DNA of 64,000 nucleotides from Flavobacterium johnsoniae (GCF_030388325.1 NZ_CP103794.1:930001-994000); one strand, 5' to 3'. Positions 44,885-54,308 are shown, numbered from the stretch's first letter. Notes: generated from the sequence alone by a model not told the origin. A program made the numbers and translations.

Positions 44885-45781
44885 ATGGCAAATGTGAACA
44901 AAGAGCAGTTAAATCTCATGCATTCTGGAAAAGGTTTTATTGCGGCACTAGACCAAAGCGGCGGAAGTACACCAAAAGCATTACTACAATATGGCGTACA
45001 AGAAAATCAATATTCGAACGAAGAAGAAATGTACACGATTGTGCATGAAATGAGAACTCGAATTATTAAAAGTCCTTCTTTTGACAGCAAACATATTTTA
45101 GGTGCTATTTTGTTTGAAAACACTATTGATCGCAAAATAGATAATCTTTGGACTGCAGATTATTTATGGGAAAAGAAAAATATAGTTCCGTTTCTAAAAG
45201 TTGATAAAGGATTGGCAGATCTTGCTAGCGGTGTTCAATTGATGAAACCAATTCCGAATTTGGATGAATTGCTGACAAGAGCTGTAGAACGAAATATTTT
45301 TGGAACTAAAATGCGTTCGTTTATTAAAGAAGCAAATCCAGACGGAATTCGCGATATTGTAGAACAGCAATTTAGAGTGGGTTTGCAGATTTTCCAAAAA
45401 GGACTAATTCCGATTATTGAACCTGAAATTGATATTTATAGTGCTGATAAAGAAAAATCAGAAGAAATTTTAAAACAAGAAATCAAAAAACAGCTTGATT
45501 TATTGGATAAAGATGTGAAAGTGATGCTGAAACTTTCTATTCCAACAAAACCTAATTTTTATAGTGATTTGATGTCCGACTCTCATGTCGTTCGCGTAGT
45601 AGCACTTTCTGGTGGATATTCTAGAGAAGAAGCCAATGAAAAACTGGCAGAAAACCACGGATTAATTGCTAGTTTTTCAAGAGCATTATCTGAAGGATTA
45701 ACGGCAGACCAATCGGATGCTGATTTTAATAATCAAATTGGGAAATCCATTCAAGAAATTTATGAGGCTTCGATTACTTAA
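44885..45781 (+). CDS. Class I fructose-bisphosphate aldolase
   Basis: 298 residues from ATG 44885 ([33 protein letters not shown]). [14 protein letters not shown] at the start, [13 protein letters not shown], the Lys-containing FLKVDKGL and [14 protein letters not shown] define the class I aldolase family. It interconverts fructose-1,6-bisphosphate with triose phosphates through a Schiff base. A frame starting at 44843 is possible but has no advantage. Not obviously connected to heme synthesis. Confidence 0.93.
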   Translation: MANVNKEQLNLMHSGKGFIAALDQSGGSTPKALLQYGVQENQYSNEEEMYTIVHEMRTRIIKSPSFDSKHILGAILFENTIDRKIDNLWTADYLWEKKNIVPFLKVDKGLADLASGVQLMKPIPNLDELLTRAVERNIFGTKMRSFIKEANPDGIRDIVEQQFRVGLQIFQKGLIPIIEPEIDIYSADKEKSEEILKQEIKKQLDLLDKDVKVMLKLSIPTKPNFYSDLMSDSHVVRVVALSGGYSREEANEKLAENHGLIASFSRALSEGLTADQSDADFNNQIGKSIQEIYEASIT

Positions 45782-45790
45782 AAGATATTT

Positions 45791-45896
45791 CGATAGCGCG
45801 GATTTGTAATCCGTGCCCGCAACAGTGAGACACAATACTAATTCTCAAAGCAAAAAATCAATCTTTGTGGGCACGGATTACAAATCCGCGCTATCG
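45791..45896. repeat. REP pair, GCGCGGATTTGTAATCCGTG family
   Basis: 32-bp arms 45791-45822 and 45865-45896 are inverted copies with one mismatch. Each arm contains the palindrome GGATTTGTAATCC. The nested design matches the REP pair next to the RAYT but with a different sequence. It lies between convergent genes and could also end transcription. Confidence 0.88.
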
Positions 45897-45900
45897 GCTA

Positions 45901-46401
45901 TTATTTGAAAAACTTTTTTACGTCGGAATTACTAATCGAATTAGCTAAACAAAAAGCGCTTATTCCGTTATTATTTTCTAAATTAATATTCGCCCCACTT
46001 TTAATCAACTTTTCTATAAAAAATCCATTTTGATCTCGATAAAACATAACGGCGGTCCATATAATTGAATTTCCATTTGCATCGGTAGAATTTACATCTG
46101 CTCCTAATTCAATTAGATAATTTACAATATTTTCTAACTTCATAAAAACAGCAAGATGCAATGGACTTCTTTTAAAATTACCTTTGCTTTGTTTTTGATT
46201 GATATTAAGACCTTTTGACAATATAATATCGATAACATCTTTATAGCTCATTTTCAAATTCTCTGATTCTTTTATATAACAGTGAAGGATATTATTTCCG
46301 AAATTATCTACTTCTAGAATATTATAATCCGTTAAAGTTTCTTTAAATTCTATAAAATTTGAATTAAATAAAATCCTGCTCAATTCTTCAATTCTAATCA
46401 T
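45901..46401 (-). CDS. Small ankyrin-repeat protein
   Basis: 166 residues with about three ankyrin units (SPLHLAVFMKLENIVNYLIELGADVNSTDANGNSIIW...). No signal peptide, so probably cytosolic. It is a lone minus-strand gene inserted between the aldolase and hemB, bounded by a REP pair at its 3' end. Not closely similar by eye to the ankyrin proteins at 1-2631. Confidence 0.85.
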   Translation of the reverse strand: MIRIEELSRILFNSNFIEFKETLTDYNILEVDNFGNNILHCYIKESENLKMSYKDVIDIILSKGLNINQKQSKGNFKRSPLHLAVFMKLENIVNYLIELGADVNSTDANGNSIIWTAVMFYRDQNGFFIEKLIKSGANINLENNNGISAFCLANSISNSDVKKFFK

Positions 46402-46535
46402 AAATAAAATTATTACAAAATAAGATTTTTCTTAATTTTACAAATCTACTTCAAATTTCAACATCCAACCAAATTTTTAGATAATATTAACTCATTCTAC
46501 AATACCCTAAACGCCTTATTCTGTTCCTTTTTCTT

Positions 46536-46543
46536 TAACTTTG
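46536..46543 (+). promoter_or_regulatory. Candidate -7 element for hemB
   Basis: TAACTTTG, an exact TAnnTTTG match, 107 bp upstream of hemB, giving a leader of about 100 nt that contains the TCTAAAA tandem repeat. Confidence 0.4.
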
Positions 46544-46619
46544 CACCACTTATAAAAAAGTAAAAGAATCTTCAAAAAGAAAAAACAAAACTTCATTTTA
46601 GAGACAACGATTAATCAAT

Positions 46620-46647
46620 CTAAAATCTAAAATCTAAAATCTAAAAT
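46620..46647. repeat. Tandem repeat TCTAAAA x4
   Basis: Four exact 7-bp units ending 3 bp before the hemB start codon. Three units of the same word occur at 57750-57770. Variable copy number by slippage could change the leader length; this is inference. Confidence 0.8.
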
Positions 46648-46650
46648 TAT

Positions 46651-47643
46651 ATGTTTCCACTACAAAGAAACCGCCGTTTGAGAACCAATGAATCTATTCG
46701 TTCATTAGTTCGCGAAACCAGTTTGAGTCCACAAGATTTTATGCTTCCTATGTTTGTTGCAGAAGGAAAAGATGTAAAATCGGCTATTCCTTCGATGCCT
46801 GGAATTTATCGTCATTCTTTAGATAACACGATCAAAGAAGTAAAAGAAGCTTGGGATTTAGGAATTAGAGCGGTGAATATTTATGTAAAAGTATCGGAAA
46901 ATTTAAAAGACAATAAAGGAACTGAAGCTTGGAACAAAGACGGTTTAATGCAGCAAACGATTCGTGCGATTAAAGATGCTGTTCCAGAAATGATTGTAAT
47001 GCCAGACGTTGCTTTAGATCCGTATTCTATTTACGGTCACGACGGAATTATCGAAAAAGGGCAATTATTAAATGATCCAACTGTTGATGCTTTAACTCGT
47101 ATGAGTTTAAGCCATGCCGAAGCTGGTGCCGATTTCGTAGCGCCAAGTGACATGATGGACGGAAGAGTTCTGAAAATCAGACAAGCATTAGAAGAAAACG
47201 GACATCATAATGTTGGAATTATGAGTTACAGCGCAAAATATGCTTCTGCATTTTACGGTCCTTTCCGCGATGCTTTGGATTCTGCTCCTGTTGATTCTCA
47301 AGATATTCCGAAAGATAAAAAAACGTATCAAATGGATTATGCAAACCGAATTGAAGGAATTCGCGAAGCTTTATTAGATGTTGAAGAAGGTGCAGATATC
47401 GTAATGGTAAAACCAGGAATTGCGTATTTGGATATTGTTCGTGAAATAAAAGATAAAGTGCATGTTCCTGTTTCTGTTTACCAAGTTTCTGGCGAATATG
47501 CGATGGTAAAAGCAGCCGCAGAACGAGGATGGTTAGATCACGATAAAATTATGATTGAGCAGTTATATTGCATTAAACGTGCTGGTGCAAGTATCATCAC
47601 AACTTATTTTGCAAAAGAAGCGGCAATATTTTTAAATAAGTAA
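46651..47643 (+). CDS. hemB: Porphobilinogen synthase (delta-aminolevulinate dehydratase)
   Basis: 330 residues. RPRRLR-like start (MFPLQRNRRLRTNESIRSLV), substrate motif APSDMMDGRV, and the Schiff-base lysine in DIVMVKPGIAYLDIVRE. The Cys-rich Zn motif of the Zn-dependent class is replaced by VALDPYSIYGHDG, which points to a Mg-dependent type. It condenses two 5-aminolevulinates. It is separated from the hemA-F operon by three unrelated genes. Confidence 0.96.
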   Translation: MFPLQRNRRLRTNESIRSLVRETSLSPQDFMLPMFVAEGKDVKSAIPSMPGIYRHSLDNTIKEVKEAWDLGIRAVNIYVKVSENLKDNKGTEAWNKDGLMQQTIRAIKDAVPEMIVMPDVALDPYSIYGHDGIIEKGQLLNDPTVDALTRMSLSHAEAGADFVAPSDMMDGRVLKIRQALEENGHHNVGIMSYSAKYASAFYGPFRDALDSAPVDSQDIPKDKKTYQMDYANRIEGIREALLDVEEGADIVMVKPGIAYLDIVREIKDKVHVPVSVYQVSGEYAMVKAAAERGWLDHDKIMIEQLYCIKRAGASIITTYFAKEAAIFLNK

Positions 47644-47695
47644 TTAATTACAAAAAAAACATATATTTTAGCGCAACAAATCTAAACTATAATAT

Positions 47696-48610
47696 ATGAA
47701 AAATCTATTACTTACTGTTATGATGGCTGCTGGCTTAAGCTCTGTAGCACAAGAAATTAAATTTAAAAAAGACAAAATCAGCATTGATGGAACCGAGGTT
47801 GCCATTCTGGACAAGGTAAAAGTAAATTACAAAATCTTGTCTTTAGACAACAGACCGATCTTTTCTATAGAAAGAAAAAATGTTTTAATGCTTGACGGAT
47901 CTACTTTTAACTGGTCTGTACTTACTGATTTAAGTAATGGTAAAACAAATGAAGTAGTTGATTATGGTAAAGATCAAGGTTTAAGTTTTCAGAAAACGAT
48001 TGTTGCAAGTGTTTGTAACGACAAATACAAATTTATCAGCTCGGCAGGTATTGATGAAAAAGGTGTTTTAGAATTCATAAACGGAACACCAACCGACATT
48101 CAAAAAGTAATTGCTGACGCCAATCAGAAAACGGTTGATCAGTTAAAAATTGAAGCTGATGCAATGGCTGCTTTAAAAATAAAAGTAACAGACGGAGTTA
48201 TTTACCAAAAACAGGAAGTTCTAAAAGAAAACGGAATGGCTGAGGATTATGTAAAAATTGGAAATGTGGTAAAACAAAACATCACATTTATGGCTAACTG
48301 GCCACCAAGTTTAGTTTACATGGTAAATTCTGTGTTTACAACAATAGATAATAACAACAGAGAGCAAGTAAGAACCAGAGAAATTGGTGGTTGGTATGCA
48401 ACTAAAACAGGTTATGCTAATCCGAAAACAGGTAAAAATATTAAAGACGAAATAATTACTGCCGACAATAAATATTTCCCTTTAAGAGGAACTCTTACTG
48501 ATACAGAAAAAATTAATCTTTCTTTTTCTAAAGGAGATAAAGATTTACTTGAAAAACAAATTGTAGCAAAATTACTTTACAATGGCTACAAATTTGAAGC
48601 AATGAAATAA
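47696..48610 (+). CDS. Hypothetical secreted protein
   Basis: 304 residues with a signal peptide (VMMAAGLSSVAQ). The mature protein has predicted beta strands at the N-terminal half (IKFKKDKISIDGTEVAILDKVKVNY) and a helical middle. No catalytic motif or family recognised. It is 52 bp after hemB and 10 bp before a lipoprotein cytochrome c, so at least the latter is cotranscribed. Confidence 0.78.
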   Translation: MKNLLLTVMMAAGLSSVAQEIKFKKDKISIDGTEVAILDKVKVNYKILSLDNRPIFSIERKNVLMLDGSTFNWSVLTDLSNGKTNEVVDYGKDQGLSFQKTIVASVCNDKYKFISSAGIDEKGVLEFINGTPTDIQKVIADANQKTVDQLKIEADAMAALKIKVTDGVIYQKQEVLKENGMAEDYVKIGNVVKQNITFMANWPPSLVYMVNSVFTTIDNNNREQVRTREIGGWYATKTGYANPKTGKNIKDEIITADNKYFPLRGTLTDTEKINLSFSKGDKDLLEKQIVAKLLYNGYKFEAMK

Positions 48611-48620
48611 TAATTAAAAT

Positions 48621-49019
48621 ATGAATAAAGCAGTATTTTTAGCTGCTGTTTTAGCTTTTGCCTCTTGTAAAAAAGAGGGTTCCGAAAAAACAGATCAGAC
48701 AAATGAAACCTATTCTGAAGGAGAATCGGCAAAAGCCAAAACACCAGAAGAATTAGGAAAACAAATTTTTGAAGGAACTGGAAATTGCTTTGCATGCCAT
48801 CAGCCAGATCAAAAAGTAATTGGGCCGAGCATTAAAGAAATTGCCAAAATCTACAAAGACAAAAATGGTAATATGGTTAATTTCTTAAAAGGAAATGCAG
48901 AACCAATTGTCGATCCGAGTCAGTTTGAGGTTATGAAAACCAATTTTGCAATCACTCAGGCAATGTCTGATGAAGAACTGAAAGCTATCGAAACTTACAT
49001 TTACACTCATCTAAAATAA
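48621..49019 (+). CDS. Lipoprotein c-type cytochrome
   Basis: 132 residues. Lipobox FAS-C16, then a charged linker and a class I cytochrome c domain with heme motif C56-F-A-C59-H60 and a distal Met in the C-terminal third (VMKTNFAITQAM). A periplasm-facing electron carrier anchored by lipid. It is a user of the heme made by the genes around it. A strong terminator follows. Confidence 0.92.
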   Translation: MNKAVFLAAVLAFASCKKEGSEKTDQTNETYSEGESAKAKTPEELGKQIFEGTGNCFACHQPDQKVIGPSIKEIAKIYKDKNGNMVNFLKGNAEPIVDPSQFEVMKTNFAITQAMSDEELKAIETYIYTHLK

Positions 49020-49034
49020 TTGACTTTTATTATA

Positions 49035-49067
49035 AAAAAACGGCGCTTTTATCAAGCGCCGTTTTTT
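49035..49067. terminator. Bidirectional intrinsic terminator
   Basis: AAAAAACGGCGCTT pairs perfectly with AAGCGCCGTTTTTT across a 5-nt loop, between the convergent cytochrome gene and the first M13 peptidase. Confidence 0.9.
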
Positions 49068-49084
49068 ATTTATTCTAGACTAAA

Positions 49085-51145
49085 TTACCAGATTTTAACC
49101 CTTTTTTCAGGTTCTAAATACATCGGATCTCCTTTTTTGATTCCGAAAGCCTCGTAGAAAGAATCTAAGTTTTTAATTGGCACAACCGCTCTGTACATTC
49201 CTGGAGAGTGCGGATCTGTTTTAACTTGACTTTTAATTGCTTCGTCACGAGATTTTGTTCTCCAAACTGTTGCCCAAGAAATAAAGAAACGCTGTTCTGG
49301 AGTAAATCCGTCGATTAAACCTGGATTACCGTGTTTTTTCAAATACAATTGTAAACCATCGTAAGCAGCATTTGTACCGCCCAAATCTCCGATATTTTCA
49401 CCCAATGTAAATTTACCATCTACAAAAATACCAGGAAGCGGCTCTAAAGCGCTGTATTGCGCTGCTAGCTGACCTCCAAGAGCTGTAAATTGTTTTAAGT
49501 CTTCTGGTGTCCACCAATCAACTAAATTCCCGTCAGCATTGTAACGCGCTCCAGAATCATCAAAACCATGAGAGATTTCGTGTCCGATTACAGCTCCAAT
49601 TCCACCATAATTTACAGCTTCATCAGCTTGATAATTGTAGAACGGTGGTTGCAAAATCGCTGCTGGGAATACAATTTCATTATAAGAAGGATTGAAATAA
49701 GCGTTAACCGTTTGCGGAGACATTCCCCACTCTGTTTTATCAACCGGTTTCCCTAATTTTGCCAAGTTTTCAGCATAAGCCCATTTTGATAAATTTTTCA
49801 TGTTATCAAAATAAGTTCCGCCTTCATTTACATTTTTAAGTTCTAGTTTAGAATAATCTTTCCATTTATCAGGATAACCAATCTTAACTGTCAATTTGTT
49901 TAGTTTCTCAATAGCTTTTACTTTAGTCTCTTTAGACATCCAAGGCAAAGCATTGATTCTGTTTTCGTAAGCTAACATTACATTAGCAATCATGTCTTTT
50001 GCTTTTGCTTTTGCTTCAGCTGGAAATAATTTTTCTACATATAATTTTCCTAAAGCTTCTCCCGTTGCTCCGTTGATTACTTGAAGTGCAACTTCTTCAC
50101 GCGGACGCTGTTTTAAAGCTCCTGTTAATGTTTTTCCGTAAAAATCGAAGTTTGCGTTTTCAATATCTGTAGACAATGTTGAAGCCGCTCTATTTAACAG
50201 CGACCATTTCAAATACTCTTTCCAAGCTTCTACTTTCTTTTCTGTAAAAGTCTTTTCTAAAGCGATCATGTAACGAGGCTGAGCAACGTTTACAGTATCT
50301 AATTTTGCCATTCCGATTCCTGCGAAATATTTCTCCCATTGAATAGAAGGCGTATTTTTTTTCAAATCTGCAACAGCAGTTGGATTGTATTGTTTTCTTC
50401 TGTCTCTTCTTTCTACACGATCTAATCTTGGTGAAGACATTTCAACTTCTAAAGCTAAAATTTGTTTTGCACTTTCTTTTGCTTTTGCTGGAGATTCTCC
50501 AATGTATTGTAACATTCTAGCAACGTGTACTTCATATTTCTCACGTTTTTCTTTAGAATCTTTATCGTCTGAATTGTAGTAATCTTTATCAGATAATCCT
50601 AACCCTCCTGGACTTAATGTTACCGAATTTTTATTACTATTTTTAGCATCAGCTCCAACGTAAACTCCAAAAAAACCTGAGCCACCTGTAAGCTGCATTT
50701 CAGTGATATAATTCTGAAGATCTGCAACGTTTTTAATAGCATCGATTTTCTTTAAATAAGGCTGAAGTGGCGTAACTCCTCTTTTATTTCTTCCAACAGT
50801 ATCTAAAATAGTATTGAATAAAGCAATTGCTTTACCTTGATCTGTATTAGATTTATACTTCGGATCTTTAGAAGCTGCTTTTAAAATAGCAAGTGCATCG
50901 TTATCTGTCTTTTGACGAAGTTCATTAAAACTTCCCCAAGAGTTACGGTCACTTGGAATTTCTGTTTTATCTAACCAGGCACCGTTTACATAACGGAAAA
51001 AATCCTGACTTGCACTAACTTTAGGATCCATGTTAGAAACATTAATTCCTGGTTCCTTTGGCTTTGTATTTTGTGCTTGTACTGCCGTTAACGATAACAT
51101 TGCAGAAACCACACAAAACATAGGTTTAGAAAGCTTTTTAATCAT
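49085..51145 (-). CDS. M13-family metallopeptidase, paralog A
   Basis: 686 residues with a signal peptide (MLSLTAVQAQ). Peptidase_M13 N-domain, then the C-domain with zinc motif HEISH (about 522-526), third ligand Glu583 in GENIGDLGG, and the C-terminal KTDPHSPGMYR. Similar to neprilysin and PepO: zinc endopeptidase acting on oligopeptides in the periplasm or outside. It lies directly downstream of a close paralog, with about three quarters of residues identical by eye, including long exact blocks around the active site. Confidence 0.95.
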   Translation of the reverse strand: MIKKLSKPMFCVVSAMLSLTAVQAQNTKPKEPGINVSNMDPKVSASQDFFRYVNGAWLDKTEIPSDRNSWGSFNELRQKTDNDALAILKAASKDPKYKSNTDQGKAIALFNTILDTVGRNKRGVTPLQPYLKKIDAIKNVADLQNYITEMQLTGGSGFFGVYVGADAKNSNKNSVTLSPGGLGLSDKDYYNSDDKDSKEKREKYEVHVARMLQYIGESPAKAKESAKQILALEVEMSSPRLDRVERRDRRKQYNPTAVADLKKNTPSIQWEKYFAGIGMAKLDTVNVAQPRYMIALEKTFTEKKVEAWKEYLKWSLLNRAASTLSTDIENANFDFYGKTLTGALKQRPREEVALQVINGATGEALGKLYVEKLFPAEAKAKAKDMIANVMLAYENRINALPWMSKETKVKAIEKLNKLTVKIGYPDKWKDYSKLELKNVNEGGTYFDNMKNLSKWAYAENLAKLGKPVDKTEWGMSPQTVNAYFNPSYNEIVFPAAILQPPFYNYQADEAVNYGGIGAVIGHEISHGFDDSGARYNADGNLVDWWTPEDLKQFTALGGQLAAQYSALEPLPGIFVDGKFTLGENIGDLGGTNAAYDGLQLYLKKHGNPGLIDGFTPEQRFFISWATVWRTKSRDEAIKSQVKTDPHSPGMYRAVVPIKNLDSFYEAFGIKKGDPMYLEPEKRVKIW

Positions 51146-51171
51146 TTTTTTTTAGTGTTTTAGTATATTTA

Positions 51172-51179
51172 CAAACATA
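51172..51179 (-). promoter_or_regulatory. Promoter element of M13 paralog A
   Basis: Minus strand TATGTTTG. The sequence ACAAACATATTGTTATTAT on the plus strand is repeated at the paralog (53393-53411), and a nearby TATGTTAAAATT is also shared. Confidence 0.55.
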
Positions 51180-51264
51180 TTGTTATTATTTCTAACTCTA
51201 TGTTAAAATTTCCGAATAATTAATCTAAAAATATATCTAACGTATTTTTTTGTTTAAAATGAAT

Positions 51265-51294
51265 AAAAAACGACGCTAGATAAGCGCCGTTTTT
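51265..51294. terminator. Terminator of M13 paralog B
   Basis: AAAAACGACGCT pairs with AGCGCCGTTTTT (one non-Watson-Crick pair). It is related in sequence to the terminator of paralog A at 49035. Confidence 0.75.
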
Positions 51295-51309
51295 ACTATT
51301 TGATTTGAA

Positions 51310-53367
51310 TTACCAGATTTTAACTCGTTTGTCTGGCTCAACATACATTTTATCACCTTTCTTAATATCGAAAGCATTGTAGAAAGCATCAACATTTTGA
51401 ATTGGCACATAAGCTCTGTACATTCCAGGAGAGTGTGGATCTGTTTTCACTTGATTTTTGATTGCTTCATCTCTAGTTTTGGTTCTCCAAACGGTAGCCC
51501 AAGAAATAAAGAAACGTTGTTCTGGCGTAAATCCGTCGATTAAACCTGGATTTCCTTTTTCTTTTAAGTATAATTGAAGACCATCGTAAGCTGCATTAAT
51601 TCCACCTAAATCTCCAATATTTTCACCTAAAGTAAAGTTTCCATCAACGTGAATTCCTGGCAATGGCTCAAGTGCGCTATATTGGTTTGCTAAAGCAGTT
51701 CCTAAAGCTGTAAATTGTTTTAAGTCTTCTTCTGTCCACCAATCAACTAAGTTTCCGTCAGCATTGTAACGAGCACCAGAATCGTCAAATCCGTGAGAGA
51801 TTTCGTGTCCGATTACAGCTCCGATTCCACCATAATTAACTGCTTCGTCAGCTTGGTAATTGTAAAAAGGCGGTTGTAAAATTGCCGCTGGAAATACAAT
51901 TTCATTATAAGATGGATTGTAATAAGCATTTACAGTTTGAGGAGACATATGCCATTCTGTTTTATCAACTGGTTTAGGCAATTTATCCACGCTTTTCTTA
52001 AAGTTCCATTTTGCTAAGTTTTTCATGTTATCAAAATAGCTTCCTCCCTCTGCAACACTTTTAATTTCAAGAGCAGAATAATCTTTCCATTTATCAGGAT
52101 ATCCAACTTTGATCGTAATTTTATTTAGCTTCTCAATCGCTTTTGCTTTAGTATCTTTAGACATCCAAGTTAAATTGTTAATACGGTTTTGGTACGCCAT
52201 AATTACATTATGAATCATGTCAACCGCTTTTGCTTTAGCTTCAGCTGGAAAAACTTTCTCAACATAAAGTTTTCCAAGTGCCTCACCAACAGTTCCGTTA
52301 ACTAGGTTTAATGCTCTTTCTTCAGCAGGAAGCTGCTTAATTGCACCTCTTAATGTTTTGCTGTAAAAATCAAAATTAGCTTGGTCAATTTCTGTAGTCA
52401 ATTGGCTAGCAGCACCGTTTAGAAGATCCCATTTTAGGTATTCTTTCCATTGTGCCACTTTATTTTCTTTAAAAACAGTTTCTAGAGCTGTCATGTATTT
52501 AGGCTCAGAAACAATTACCGATTCTAATTTCGTAATTCCTAAACCTGCAAAATATTCATTCCATTTGATGGCTGGAGTCAATTTCTGAATTTCAGCAATT
52601 GTCATCGGATTGTATTGCAAACGGCTGTCTCTTCTTTCAACTCTGTTTAATCTTGGTTTAGACAATTCTGTCTCTAAAGCTAAAATTTCAGCAGCACTTT
52701 GTTTTGCTTTTTCTGGAGATTCTCCAATAAACTGCATCATTCTTGCTACGTGCAATTCGTATTTAGCTCGCTTTTCTTTAGAATCTTTATCATCAGAGAT
52801 GTAATAATCTTTGTCTGAAAGTCCAAGGCTGCTTGGAGCTAGGTTTACAGAGTTTATAGAACTGTTTTTATCGTCAGCGCCAATGTAAATTCCGAAAAAT
52901 CCAGAACCGCCTTCTTTTTCCGTTTCTACTAAATATTTCTGAACATCAGCAATATTTTTAATAGCGTCGATTTTTTTCAAATACGGTTTTAAAGGCTCAA
53001 TTCCTCTTTTATTTCTTCCAACAGAATCTAAATAAGTATTGAATAAATTAACCGCTTTTCCCTGATCTGTATTAGACTTGTATTTTGGGTTTTTAGAAGC
53101 TTCTTTTAAAACTGCCATTACATCTTTGTCCGTTCTTTTGATCAGTTCATTAAAACTTCCCCAAGTTGTTCTGTCGCTAGGAATTTCAGTTTTATCCAAC
53201 CAAGTTCCGTTTACATATCTAAAAAAGTCCTGACTTGGTTTTACTTTCGTATCCATATAAGATACATTGATACCTGGTTCTTTTGGAGCGTTTTGTGCTT
53301 GAACTGCTGTCAACGAAAACATTGCAGATAAAACACCAAACACAGGTTTAGCAAATTGTTTTTTCAT
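51310..53367 (-). CDS. M13-family metallopeptidase, paralog B
   Basis: 685 residues, signal peptide ending FSLTAVQAQ. Zinc motif H521-E-I-S-H525, Glu582 in GENIGDLGG and the C-terminal RVKIW. Catalytic residues are all intact, so both paralogs should be active. Differences from paralog A cluster in the N-domain (for example ELIKRTDKDVMAVL versus ELRQKTDNDALAIL), which may alter substrate choice. Separate promoter and terminator. Confidence 0.95.
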   Translation of the reverse strand: MKKQFAKPVFGVLSAMFSLTAVQAQNAPKEPGINVSYMDTKVKPSQDFFRYVNGTWLDKTEIPSDRTTWGSFNELIKRTDKDVMAVLKEASKNPKYKSNTDQGKAVNLFNTYLDSVGRNKRGIEPLKPYLKKIDAIKNIADVQKYLVETEKEGGSGFFGIYIGADDKNSSINSVNLAPSSLGLSDKDYYISDDKDSKEKRAKYELHVARMMQFIGESPEKAKQSAAEILALETELSKPRLNRVERRDSRLQYNPMTIAEIQKLTPAIKWNEYFAGLGITKLESVIVSEPKYMTALETVFKENKVAQWKEYLKWDLLNGAASQLTTEIDQANFDFYSKTLRGAIKQLPAEERALNLVNGTVGEALGKLYVEKVFPAEAKAKAVDMIHNVIMAYQNRINNLTWMSKDTKAKAIEKLNKITIKVGYPDKWKDYSALEIKSVAEGGSYFDNMKNLAKWNFKKSVDKLPKPVDKTEWHMSPQTVNAYYNPSYNEIVFPAAILQPPFYNYQADEAVNYGGIGAVIGHEISHGFDDSGARYNADGNLVDWWTEEDLKQFTALGTALANQYSALEPLPGIHVDGNFTLGENIGDLGGINAAYDGLQLYLKEKGNPGLIDGFTPEQRFFISWATVWRTKTRDEAIKNQVKTDPHSPGMYRAYVPIQNVDAFYNAFDIKKGDKMYVEPDKRVKIW

Positions 53368-53393
53368 AAAAATTTAGTGTTTAAGGGAAAATA

Positions 53394-53401
53394 CAAACAT
53401 A
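53394..53401 (-). promoter_or_regulatory. Promoter element of M13 paralog B
   Basis: Minus strand TATGTTTG, within the same conserved block as the promoter of paralog A, 27 bp from the start codon. Confidence 0.55.
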
Positions 53402-53570
53402 TTGTTATTATCTTGAATATTATGTTAAAATTCTAACTGAAAAGCCGTAAAGACATTCAAATTTCACAATTAGAGTTTTAAAACTATTTTATTAGACAGC
53501 TAAATGTTGTAAATGTTACAAAAGGCTGTTAAAAAAATAATACAGTAAAGTTTTTAAAATCTGCTTTTTG

Positions 53571-53578
53571 TATTTTTG
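53571..53578 (+). promoter_or_regulatory. Candidate -7 element for the SCO1 gene
   Basis: TATTTTTG, an exact TAnnTTTG match, 15 bp before ATG 53594. This supports 53594 over a TTG at 53576. Confidence 0.4.
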
Positions 53579-53593
53579 CGCCAAATTATTTTT

Positions 53594-54259
53594 ATGAAAT
53601 CGCTTTTATATAAATACCGTAAATTCTTTATTGTTTTAATAGTATTTTCGGTTGTTACGATATCCTTGTTTTACTCTGCATTAAAACCTAAAAAAACACT
53701 TCCAATTTACAATCCGTCTGATGTAAATCCTGAATTAGTGGATAGCACCATTCAATATAAAAGCAAATACCACACGATTGCCGATTTTTCTTTTGTAAAT
53801 CAAAATGGCGATACGATTACACAAAAAAATTACGAAGGAAAAATTTATGTTGCCGATTTCTTCTTTACCACTTGCGGATCAATCTGCCCGAAAATGTCAA
53901 CTAATTTGGTTGAAGTTCAAAAAGCGGTTTTAAATAATCCGCAAGTAATGTTACTTTCTCACACCGTTTTTCCAGAAGTAGACAGCGTTTCTGTTTTAAA
54001 AGCGTATGCCATTAAATATGGCGTTGTAGACAGCAAATGGAATTTGGTTACTGGAGATAAAAAAGAAATCTACACGATGGCCAGAAAATCATATTTGGCT
54101 GTAAAAATGGGAAGACCAGATCAGCTTTACGATATGGTTCATACCGAGAATTTTGTTTTGGTTGATCAAAAACGTCGCGTTCGAGGATTTTATGACGGAA
54201 CAAATAAGGAAGATATAAAACGACTTTTAGAAGACATCGATTTCCTTTCTCAAGAGTAA
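53594..54259 (+). CDS. SCO1/SenC-family copper chaperone or thiol protein
   Basis: About 221 residues from ATG 53594 (MKSLLYKYRKFFIVLIVF). N-terminal membrane anchor, then a thioredoxin fold with copper ligands Cys94, Cys98 (TTCGSICPKM) and His183 (DMVHTENF). SCO1 proteins deliver copper or reduce thiols for cytochrome oxidase CuA. No oxidase genes are adjacent. It precedes the feo operon. Confidence 0.92.
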   Translation: MKSLLYKYRKFFIVLIVFSVVTISLFYSALKPKKTLPIYNPSDVNPELVDSTIQYKSKYHTIADFSFVNQNGDTITQKNYEGKIYVADFFFTTCGSICPKMSTNLVEVQKAVLNNPQVMLLSHTVFPEVDSVSVLKAYAIKYGVVDSKWNLVTGDKKEIYTMARKSYLAVKMGRPDQLYDMVHTENFVLVDQKRRVRGFYDGTNKEDIKRLLEDIDFLSQE

Positions 54260-54308
54260 AATCCTTTATTTTTAGAAAGTTTTAGCATTTGTCGAAGTGT
54301 TAAATGCC

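Noticed and set aside
45791..45896. Long palindrome considered as a tRNA-like or attachment site
   Set aside because: No cloverleaf or anticodon arm, and no integrase; the nested symmetry fits a REP pair.
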